Below, in pieces: positions 50,802 through 58,220 of a stretch of 64,000 nt of DNA. The stretch comes from Chitinophagaceae bacterium (lineage in GTDB: Bacteria > Bacteroidota > Bacteroidia > Chitinophagales > Chitinophagaceae). The position numbers were made by a program, and so were the translations under genes. The notes under the pieces are model-generated. The model was not told the DNA's origin. It did no database searches and saw only the letters and a program-made list of their open reading frames with translations. The stretch is taken from positions 143,766 to 207,765 of the forward strand of contig CANGIT010000003.1 of NCBI GenBank assembly GCA_947454155.1, in the 5' to 3' direction. Position 1 is the stretch's first letter. The number at the start of each line of letters is the position of its first letter.

Positions 50802-53546
50802 TTAAATGCTGAATGCTTTGTTCAGCAGTTCGGCTTGTTGTTGTGCATGAATTTTAGCATAGCCTGTTGCAGTGGCCGCACCGGCGGATCTTGCACAGAT
50901 ATAGAAATTGACATTCTTGCCCATGTTCATTTTCAGATAGGTAGCAGCTCCCATATTGATCGGTTCTTCCTGAATCCAGAACCAAATAGCTTTCGCATAT
51001 TTATTATACAACTCATCAATCTGCTGCTGAGGCAACGGATACAATTGTTCGAGGCGTATGATGGCAATATCTGTCCTGTTTTCTTTCTGACGTTTTTCTT
51101 CCAGATCAAAATACACTTTGCCACTGCACATGAGTACTTTTTTGATGGCGGAAGAATCTTTCACCGAACTGTCGTCTATCACTTCCTTAAACCCACCTGT
51201 GGTGAAATCTGCAATTTCGCTGTAACTGCCCGCATGACGCAGGTTGGCTTTGGGCGAAAAATTAATCAATGGTTTTCTGAATGGCCAGGTTTGTTGTCTT
51301 CTTAAAGCATGAAACAGGTTGGCTGCGGTGGTAATGTTGGTAACCACCATGTTCAATTCGGCACATTGTTGCAGGAAGCGTTCCATTCTTGCGCTGCTAT
51401 GTTCAGGCCCCTGGCCTTCATATCCGTGAGGTAACAGCATCACCAATCCACTCATGATCTGCCATTTGGTTTCGGCGGCAGCAATGAACTGATCGATGAT
51501 AATTTGAGCCCCGTTGGCAAAATCACCGAACTGGGCTTCCCATAAAACCAACGTATTGGGATTGGCCAAAGCGTATCCATATTCAAATCCAAGGACCGCA
51601 TATTCGCTTAATAAGGAATTGAAAATTCTGAATTGCGCGTTGTCTTTTGAAAAGGCCTGAATGCGACTGTATTCTTTATTGGTTTTTTCGTCGAAAAGTA
51701 TGGCGTGGCGATGGCTGAACGTTCCTCTTTTAACATCCTGGCCGCTCATTCGTACATCTTTCCCTTCGCTGACGAGGCTGGCATAAGCCATCAGTTCGGC
51801 GGTTGCCCAATCGATTTTTTGCTGGTCCTGAAATAACTTCACTTTATCCTGCAGCATCTTATCCACTTTTTTCAGTGGCGTAAACCCTTCGGGCCATTTC
51901 ATCAAGCCTTCAAAAAGAGACTTCACTTTATCTTCTGAGATAGCGGTTTCGGGTGAAGCGATAAAATCATTTTCAGTGGATTTTCTCAACTGTTGCCACC
52001 AAAGCTCAGGCTTTTGATATTTGTATGGCAGTGGATTTTGTTTCACTTCATCGAGTCGGTCCTGCAAGTCTTTGAGAAACTGCTTCTCCATTTCTTTGGC
52101 AAGATTTCTTGCGTCGGGCTCTCCATTTTCGATGAGGAATTGGGTGTAAACTTCCCTTGGATTGAGGTGCTTATCAATCAGCGCATATAAAGTAGGCTGC
52201 GTGAACTTCGGTTCGTCACCTTCGTTGTGTCCATGACGGCGATAGCAAACCATGTCGATAAAAATATCGGCATTGAAACGCTGGCGATATTGTGTGGCTA
52301 TTTCGGCCACTTTAACCACCGCTTCGGGGTCATCCCCATTCACGTGAAATACTGGTGCCTGAACCATTGCGGCCACAGATGTACAGTAATTGGCGCTTCT
52401 GGCATCATCGAAATCTGTGGTGAAACCAATTTGGTTGTTGATTACATAATGTATGGTGCCGCCCACATAATAGCCTTTCAGATTGCTCATCTGCAATACT
52501 TCATACACAATACCCTGTCCTGCCACGGAGGCATCGCCATGAATCAATATAGGCAGTATCTTATCATAATTACTGTCGTACATCACATCCGCCTTGCTTC
52601 TGGCATAACCAATCACTACAGGGTTAACCGCTTCCAGATGCGAAGGATTGGGGCACAATTTCAAATGTACCTTATGACCGGAAGGTGGTTGCACATCACT
52701 GCTGAAACCCAGATGATATTTCACGTCTCCCGAACCCATGGTGGTATCCGGCAGTGCATTGCCTTCAAATTCATTAAAAATCTCTTCGTAAGTTTTACCA
52801 AGAATATTGGCCAATACATTGAGACGGCCTCGATGAGCCATGCCAATCACCACTTCCTCTACCAGGTTTTCTGAAGCTGTATTGATGATAGCATCCAAAG
52901 CTGCGATGGTGGTTTCTCCGCCTTCCAAACTGAAACGCTTCTGACCAATGTATTTGGTATGAAGGAATTTTTCGAACATCACCCCTTCATTCAGCTTTTG
53001 TAAAATTCTTTTTTTCTGTTCAATGGCCAAAGGCTGCAAAACTTTGGCTTCTACAGCCTGGGTGAGCCATTCGAGTTTATCTGTATCATTTATAGCACTT
53101 AATTCCACCCCAATATTATGGGTATAACATTTCTTAAGATGAGCCAGAATCGCACTGAGCTTAACTTTGCCCAGACCCACAAACTCTCCGGCAAAAAATT
53201 CCTGATTTAAATCCTGATCAGAAAGACCAAAAAATTGGAGATCGAGGTTCGCTTTTCTATCTCTGCGTTCGCGAATTGGATTGGTCGTAGCCACCAGATG
53301 TCCTTTTTTACGATAAGCGGCAATTAACTGAAAAACAGCAAACTCCTTATCCATTCCCGATGCAGGAACAGGCGCTCCCGATTTTGTTGCAGAAATGGAT
53401 TCGCCAAAATTGGCCACAGCAAAATCAAACCCTTCAAAGAATTTTTTAAATTCGGGATCTACACTTTGCGGATCCTTTACAAATTCCTGATACAAGCCTT
53501 CAATAAAGGCTGGTGTTGCATTGGTGATATATTGAAAATCCTTCAT
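50802..53546 (-). CDS. sucA: 2-oxoglutarate dehydrogenase E1 component
   Basis: The 914-residue ThDP enzyme has an N-terminal E2-docking segment (ATPAFIEGLYQEFVKDPQSVDPEFKKFFEGF), the thiamine region (VVIGMAHRGRLNVLANILGK, GDASVAGQGIVYE) and the transketolase-like C-terminal half (LLPHGYEGQGPEHSSARMERFLQ). It is part of the TCA cycle. sucB is not adjacent. An upstream stretch of 296 bases separates it from divergent rpsT. Confidence 0.95.
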   Translation of the reverse strand: MKDFQYITNATPAFIEGLYQEFVKDPQSVDPEFKKFFEGFDFAVANFGESISATKSGAPVPASGMDKEFAVFQLIAAYRKKGHLVATTNPIRERRDRKANLDLQFFGLSDQDLNQEFFAGEFVGLGKVKLSAILAHLKKCYTHNIGVELSAINDTDKLEWLTQAVEAKVLQPLAIEQKKRILQKLNEGVMFEKFLHTKYIGQKRFSLEGGETTIAALDAIINTASENLVEEVVIGMAHRGRLNVLANILGKTYEEIFNEFEGNALPDTTMGSGDVKYHLGFSSDVQPPSGHKVHLKLCPNPSHLEAVNPVVIGYARSKADVMYDSNYDKILPILIHGDASVAGQGIVYEVLQMSNLKGYYVGGTIHYVINNQIGFTTDFDDARSANYCTSVAAMVQAPVFHVNGDDPEAVVKVAEIATQYRQRFNADIFIDMVCYRRHGHNEGDEPKFTQPTLYALIDKHLNPREVYTQFLIENGEPDARNLAKEMEKQFLKDLQDRLDEVKQNPLPYKYQKPELWWQQLRKSTENDFIASPETAISEDKVKSLFEGLMKWPEGFTPLKKVDKMLQDKVKLFQDQQKIDWATAELMAYASLVSEGKDVRMSGQDVKRGTFSHRHAILFDEKTNKEYSRIQAFSKDNAQFRIFNSLLSEYAVLGFEYGYALANPNTLVLWEAQFGDFANGAQIIIDQFIAAAETKWQIMSGLVMLLPHGYEGQGPEHSSARMERFLQQCAELNMVVTNITTAANLFHALRRQQTWPFRKPLINFSPKANLRHAGSYSEIADFTTGGFKEVIDDSSVKDSSAIKKVLMCSGKVYFDLEEKRQKENRTDIAIIRLEQLYPLPQQQIDELYNKYAKAIWFWIQEEPINMGAATYLKMNMGKNVNFYICARSAGAATATGYAKIHAQQQAELLNKAFSI

Positions 53547-53812
53547 TTTCGGATAAATGATTGAATGGTTAGTTTTAGTTTACTATAATTGACACTGTGA
53601 AAAACTTTGTGGGGATTTATTGTCATTTTTGAACGAGCCGCTGAACTAAAAATTCCCACGTTGACAGTGAATTTTGGAATCGGGGGCAAATATCGTTCTA
53701 AAACTTAAGATTTTACGTAGGATTTTACAGAAAATGAAAGAGATTTTACAGTAACGTTTGAGTACATCAGAAAAAAAACTAAAAAAATAATAGGATTGTA
53801 AAAGTGAATGCC

Positions 53813-53820
53813 TATCTTTG
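53813..53820 (+). promoter_or_regulatory. -7 box of rpsT
   Basis: TATCTTTG is followed by CGTCCC, 22 bases before the rpsT ATG. It shares the G-C-rich follow-on seen at rpsF and rpsP. A TTG lies at 53796-53798, but only 14 bases upstream. Confidence 0.55.
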
Positions 53821-53842
53821 CGTCCCTTAAATCGAGAATTAC

Positions 53843-54100
53843 ATGGCAAATCACGCAGCTACCAAAAAAGATGTTCGTCAGAGTGCAAAGCGCAATGAGC
53901 GTAACCGTTATTATGGCAAAACCACCCGTAACGCCATTCGCGACATCAAAGCAATCGATACAAAAGCAGAAGCTTCCAAAGAACTACCTGAAGTAGCTTC
54001 CATGATTGACAAATTAGCTAAACGCGGAACGATTCATAAAAACAAAGCCAACAACCTGAAAAGAAAACTGGCTCTGAGAATCAACGCGCTAAAAAAATAA
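53843..54100 (+). CDS. rpsT: 30S ribosomal protein bS20
   Basis: The 85-residue Lys/Arg-rich helical protein has the bS20 N-terminal pattern (MANHAATKKDVRQSAKRNERN) and KANNLKRKLALRINAL at the end. It is an early-binding 16S rRNA protein. It is a monocistronic gene with its own promoter and terminator. Confidence 0.93.
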   Translation: MANHAATKKDVRQSAKRNERNRYYGKTTRNAIRDIKAIDTKAEASKELPEVASMIDKLAKRGTIHKNKANNLKRKLALRINALKK

Positions 54101-54123
54101 TCATCCACAAATTTTTATACGCT

Positions 54124-54148
54124 AAACCTGCCTTTGTGCAGGTTTTTT
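54124..54148 (+). terminator. Intrinsic terminator of rpsT
   Basis: Arms AAACCTGC and GCAGGTTT with a 6-base loop are followed by T, 23 bases after the rpsT stop. Confidence 0.9.
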
Positions 54149-54196
54149 GTTTTTACTGAAAACCTGTCATCCAACCTTACACCAAATCAAAATGCG

Positions 54197-55957
54197 ATGA
54201 AACCCTTCCTCCTCCTTCTGCTGATTGCCATTTCACTCAATAATAATTTGCAAGCCCAGGTAAAAAAATCATTTTCGGACAATTCACTTGCCTTGACCCA
54301 AACTCCTTTTGAAAAATCCGGCGGCCAACAATCGGCCACTTACCTTCAAGCCATTGAATGGTATGAAATGCTGGCCCAAAAAAGTACCACCGCAAAATTG
54401 ATGTGTATGGGGCAAACAGATGCCGGCCAACCCCTTCATCTTTTTTTAATGAGTAAAGACCATGATTTCAATCCCCAAAAATGGCATGAAAAAGGCAAGG
54501 TGGTTCTCCTGATCAATAACGGCATACATGCCGGAGAGCCCGATGGCATTGACGCCTGCATGATGATGGCCAGAGACTTGTTAACCCATAATAGTATACC
54601 CGACAATGTGGCCATTGGGATTATTCCTGTATACAACATTGGAGGATGCTTGAACAGAAGCAGCACCTCTAGAGCCAATCAAAATGGTCCGGAAGACTAT
54701 GGTTTCCGGGGAAATTCGCAATTGCTGGACCTGAACAGAGATTTCACCAAATGCGACAGCAAAGAAGCGAAAAGCTTCAGTCAAATCTTTCAATTGCTGA
54801 ATCCCGATATTTTCATCGATAATCATGTGAGTGATGGTGCCGACTACCAACATACAATGACTTTGCTGACCACACAATATGACAAGCTGGGTAAAATACA
54901 AGGCGAATGGCTGAGAGACCATTTTGAACCCTTGATTTATGCAAGTATGGCTAAAAAAGGCTGGGACCTGGTGCCTTATGTGGATTTTGAGTATACAGAT
55001 ACACACAAAGGCATGACCATGTTTTATGAGCCTCCGCGATATGGCTCGGGCTATGCCGCTTTATTCCATTCGTTTTCGTTTGTGCCCGAAACCCATATGC
55101 TCAAGCCTTTTTCGCAAAGGGTAAAATCCACTTACGACCTGATGTTTAGCATGATTAATGAATCGTCCATCAACAGTCAAGCCATCATTGCCAAGCGAAA
55201 AGAAGAGATGGATTATTGTGCCCATCAAACCTGGCTGCCCCTCAAATGGGCGCCTGATACCACCAAAAAAAATCAGATGATTTTTAAGGGCTATGAAAAA
55301 GATTCAGCTGTCAGTGAGGCCACCGGACTTCAAAAATATTACTTCAATCACCAAAAGCCTTTTGTACAAAGCATTCCTTTTTATTGTTATTTCAAAGCCA
55401 TCGACAGCGTGAAAGTACCAGAGAACTATATCATACAGGCTGGCTGGAGCGAGGTGATTGAAAGGATGAAAACAAATGGTGTGAATATGATGCCACTCAA
55501 AAATGATACTACAATTAAAGTTACGGTCACCTATATTCAATCCTATAAAAGCTACCCCACCGCTTATGAAAAGCACCATAAGAATTATGAAGTAAAAACC
55601 CGGGAGGTGACCGACAGCATCAGATTTTTGGCAGGAGACTTTCTCATCAGCAGCCGGCAACCCACGCGCAGATATCTGGCCGAAATGCTTGAGCCCCGTG
55701 GAGATGACAGCTTTTTCGCCTGGAATTTTTTTGATGCCATTCTTCAACAAAAAGAAGGCTACAGCGATTACCGTTGGGAAGATATTGCCGCCAAGATCCT
55801 GAAAGAAAATCCCCTTTTGCAAAAAGAGCTGGAAGAAAAGAAACAAAATGAACCCGCATTTGCCTCCGATTCGCACCAAATACTGGATTTCATCTATAAA
55901 CATTCCGCTTATTACGAAAAAAGCCACATGCGGCTTCCGGTGTATAAGGTGGAATGA
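54197..55957 (+). CDS. Secreted M14 family zinc carboxypeptidase
   Basis: The 586-residue protein has a signal peptide (LLLIAISLNNNLQAQ). A zinc motif HAGEPDG (HxxE) lies at about residue 113, the substrate Arg/Asn region at DLNRDFTKCD, and the third zinc ligand in FIDNHVSDG. The catalytic Glu is probably in PETHMLKPF. About 300 further residues form a C-terminal part of unknown role. It probably trims peptides in the periplasm or outside. ATG 54197 replaces a longer frame that runs into the rpsT terminator. Confidence 0.82.
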   Translation: MKPFLLLLLIAISLNNNLQAQVKKSFSDNSLALTQTPFEKSGGQQSATYLQAIEWYEMLAQKSTTAKLMCMGQTDAGQPLHLFLMSKDHDFNPQKWHEKGKVVLLINNGIHAGEPDGIDACMMMARDLLTHNSIPDNVAIGIIPVYNIGGCLNRSSTSRANQNGPEDYGFRGNSQLLDLNRDFTKCDSKEAKSFSQIFQLLNPDIFIDNHVSDGADYQHTMTLLTTQYDKLGKIQGEWLRDHFEPLIYASMAKKGWDLVPYVDFEYTDTHKGMTMFYEPPRYGSGYAALFHSFSFVPETHMLKPFSQRVKSTYDLMFSMINESSINSQAIIAKRKEEMDYCAHQTWLPLKWAPDTTKKNQMIFKGYEKDSAVSEATGLQKYYFNHQKPFVQSIPFYCYFKAIDSVKVPENYIIQAGWSEVIERMKTNGVNMMPLKNDTTIKVTVTYIQSYKSYPTAYEKHHKNYEVKTREVTDSIRFLAGDFLISSRQPTRRYLAEMLEPRGDDSFFAWNFFDAILQQKEGYSDYRWEDIAAKILKENPLLQKELEEKKQNEPAFASDSHQILDFIYKHSAYYEKSHMRLPVYKVE

Positions 55958-55998
55958 GGGGGATGATTGAAACTGAAAGTTAGAAGGATGCCATTAAA

Positions 55999-56097
55999 AA
56001 GTTCACCTGTTTGTAAGTTCAAACCAGCCCAACGACTGGCAGAATTTTTCTTTGTATGGAGTTTTTGACAATGAAAAAACAGTAAACAGGTAAACTT
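55999..56097. repeat. Imperfect long inverted repeat upstream of rpsF
   Basis: Arms AAGTTCACCTGTTT (55999-56012) and AAACAGGTAAACTT (56084-56097) pair with one mismatch over 14 bases. The 71-base centre holds a smaller CCAG/CTGG hairpin. It could be an RNA structure or a small element; nothing else marks it. Confidence 0.35.
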
Positions 56098-56182
56098 GTA
56101 AGCCAAAAAATGACTTGACCATTACGTTTTACATTTTTCATTTATTCTTTCCCTAAAACTTCAGTTTTCACAAGATTATCCC

Positions 56183-56190
56183 TACCTTCG
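56183..56190 (+). promoter_or_regulatory. -7 box of the rpsF-rpsR-rplI operon
   Basis: TACCTTCG, followed by CACCCCC, lies 59 bases before the rpsF ATG. It is one base from TAnnTTTG and is identical in layout to the rpsP box. Confidence 0.5.
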
Positions 56191-56248
56191 CACCCCCGAA
56201 ATAATTTTGGGAAACGAAATATTTATTCATTCATTAAAAAACAGGGAA

Positions 56249-56602
56249 ATGAACAACTACGAATTGATGGTGATTTTCACCCCTGTGCTTTCTGAGGAAG
56301 ATTTCAAAGCTGCTCAGAAAAAGTACGAAGCCTTGGTTAAAGACAATGGCGGTACTGTAACGCACACCAATCCATGGGGATTGAAATCACTGGCCTATCC
56401 CATTGCCAAGAAAACCACTGGTATGTATTGGGTAATGGAGTATTCTGCGCCATCCAGCTTCAATGAAAAGTTGAAAATTCAACTTTTGCGTGACGACAAC
56501 GTAATGCGTCACATGTTCACTGCACTCGACAAATACGCCGTTGAGTACAATGCTAAAAAGAGAGGTGGCGTAAATTCTTCATCTGAAAAAGCGGGGGTAT
56601 AA
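56249..56602 (+). CDS. rpsF: 30S ribosomal protein bS6
   Basis: The 117-residue protein has the bS6 fold start [18 protein letters not shown] and [18 protein letters not shown] central strands ([19 protein letters not shown]). ATG 56249 was chosen; the longer frame from 56207 lies in the leader. It is the first gene of the rpsF-rpsR-rplI operon and binds bS18. Confidence 0.93.
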   Translation: MNNYELMVIFTPVLSEEDFKAAQKKYEALVKDNGGTVTHTNPWGLKSLAYPIAKKTTGMYWVMEYSAPSSFNEKLKIQLLRDDNVMRHMFTALDKYAVEYNAKKRGGVNSSSEKAGV

Positions 56603-56604
56603 TC

Positions 56605-56871
56605 ATGGCAAAAGCAAATGAAATCAAGTACCTGACAGCGATCAAAGCTGACAAGCGTCCGAAGAAATACTGTCGTTTCAAGAAGATGGGCATTCATTAT
56701 ATCGATTATAAAGATGCCGACTTCCTGAAGAAATTCCTGAACGAGCAAGGTAAATTGTTGCCACGCCGTATTACCGGAAACTCTTTGAAATTCCAACGTA
56801 AAGTAAGCACAGCTTGCAAGAAAGCCCGTCAAATGGCTATTCTGCCTTACGTGACAGATCTTCTGAAATAA
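56605..56871 (+). CDS. rpsR: 30S ribosomal protein bS18
   Basis: The 88-residue protein has [39 protein letters not shown], the bS18 core. It starts 2 bases after the rpsF stop. The CRF Cys belongs to the zinc-binding variant only in part, so zinc binding is unlikely. Confidence 0.95.
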   Translation: MAKANEIKYLTAIKADKRPKKYCRFKKMGIHYIDYKDADFLKKFLNEQGKLLPRRITGNSLKFQRKVSTACKKARQMAILPYVTDLLK

Positions 56872-56952
56872 ACAATTTTATTTAACCACCCTAATTCAGC
56901 TACAAGTCTGAAGAAAGTCCTGCCCAGCAGGATTGGGTAAAAATGCAAAATC

Positions 56953-57399
56953 ATGCAGGTAATTTTAATCCAGGATGTAAACAACCTGGGCGGAGCCAAT
57001 GAATTGGTAACCGTAAAAAATGGTTACGGTCGTAACTACCTTATTCCTAAAAAACTGGCGGTTGAAGCAAATCCCAGCAACATGAAAATGTTGCAGGAAA
57101 GAATGAAACAACAAGCCAAGAAAGAGGCTAAACTGCTGGCAGAAATCAACAATGTAATCGCTGCTTTGAGAGATGGTATGCTTAAAATCGGTGCTAAAAC
57201 CGGAACAAGCGGAAAAATCTTCGGAAGCGTTACTTCTGTTCAGATTGCACGTGCCATCAGAGAGCAAAAAGGTTACGAAATCGATCGTCGTCGTATCACC
57301 ATTCTTGATGAAGTGAAAGAATTGGGTACATTCAAGGCGAAAGTTGATTTTGGCAACGGAAACGAAACCGAACTTGAATTTGAAGTCATTGCAGAGTAA
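56953..57399 (+). CDS. rplI: 50S ribosomal protein bL9
   Basis: The 148-residue protein has the N-terminal bL9 motif (VILIQDVNNLGGANELVTVKNGYGRNYLIPKKLA), a connecting helix and the C-terminal domain (SVTSVQIARAIREQKGYEIDRRRITI). It ends the operon. Confidence 0.96.
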   Translation: MQVILIQDVNNLGGANELVTVKNGYGRNYLIPKKLAVEANPSNMKMLQERMKQQAKKEAKLLAEINNVIAALRDGMLKIGAKTGTSGKIFGSVTSVQIARAIREQKGYEIDRRRITILDEVKELGTFKAKVDFGNGNETELEFEVIAE

Positions 57400-57420
57400 C
57401 CACTGCACACCAATTTCATA

Positions 57421-57451
57421 GAAAAAACCACCTTTTACAGGTGGTTTTTTC
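57421..57451 (+). terminator. Terminator of the rpsF operon
   Basis: Arms AAAAAACCACC and GGTGGTTTTTT (11 bp) with a 7-base loop form a symmetrical hairpin that could work in both directions. It lies 22 bases after the rplI stop. Confidence 0.92.
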
Positions 57452-57481
57452 TATTACTTGATTTTATTTATTCAGATTATG

Positions 57482-57512
57482 TTGAAATTTCAATTTAATC
57501 CCCTTATCTTTA
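57482..57512 (+). promoter_or_regulatory. Promoter of the RRM protein gene
   Basis: TTG (57482-57484), 20 bases, TATCTTTA (57505-57512). The start point should be near 57518, which gives a T-rich leader of about 118 bases before the ATG. Confidence 0.55.
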
Positions 57513-57635
57513 TAGGCAAGTAATGTTTTTGGTTTTTGGCCTTGGCTGATTTTACTTTTCTTTAATTGTATTTTCAGTTCATTGTATTAACTAAATCATT
57601 CTATTTTTTTTCATTTTTTTAAACAGTTTTTTACA

Positions 57636-58025
57636 ATGAACATTTATGTAGGAAATCTGAGTTGGTCTATGACTGATGACGATTTGATGAATCTCTTCAC
57701 ACAGTACGGTTCTGTAACCAGTGCTAAAATCTTAAAGGACAAAATGAACGGCCGTAGCAAAGGTTTCGGATTCGTTGAAATGGAAGACGACGACGCAGCT
57801 CGTACAGCCATTTCAAGCTTGAACGAAAACGAAGTTATGGGTCGTAAGTTGATCGTTAACGAATCACAACCACGTCCTGAAGGTGAGTACAAAAAACGTC
57901 CAGGTGGCGGCGGTGGCGGCTTCCGTGGCGGTAATCGCGGTGGTGGCGGCTTCGGCGGCGGTAACCGTGGTGGTTACGGCGGTGGTGGCGGTCGCAGCGG
58001 CGGCGGTTACAACAGAGATTTCTAA
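57636..58025 (+). CDS. RRM-type RNA-binding protein with glycine-rich tail
   Basis: The 129-residue protein has one RRM (residues 1-80) with RNP2 (IYVGNLSW) and RNP1 (RSKGFGFVEM). A tail (about 90-129) of Gly with Arg, Asn, Tyr and Phe follows, in the RGG style of eukaryotic and cyanobacterial cold-inducible RNA-binding proteins. Such proteins bind RNA when it misfolds in the cold. The long T-rich leader could hold an autoregulatory site. Confidence 0.9.
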   Translation: MNIYVGNLSWSMTDDDLMNLFTQYGSVTSAKILKDKMNGRSKGFGFVEMEDDDAARTAISSLNENEVMGRKLIVNESQPRPEGEYKKRPGGGGGGFRGGNRGGGGFGGGNRGGYGGGGGRSGGGYNRDF

Positions 58026-58076
58026 TCTTTTACAATTATTTCTATTCGCATTTATTGCACGATTCAAATAATTCTC

Positions 58077-58108
58077 ATCCCTCAACTTCTGTTGGGGGAT
58101 TTTTTTTC
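58077..58108 (+). terminator. Terminator of the RRM protein gene
   Basis: Arms ATCCCTCAAC and GTTGGGGGAT (one T-G wobble) with a 4-base loop are followed by eight T. Confidence 0.9.
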
Positions 58109-58220
58109 CTAGTACTTAAAAAAGAATTTCTAGTGATTGAAGTTTAGACATTTGAATTCAAGGATTCAACATTTTATTTTTCATTATCAAACCTGACAAA
58201 ATTGAATTACCCAGCACTTC

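Noticed and set aside
57900..58010. Trinucleotide GGC/GGT repeat as a DNA feature
   Set aside because: It encodes the glycine-rich tail of the RRM protein and needs no further explanation.
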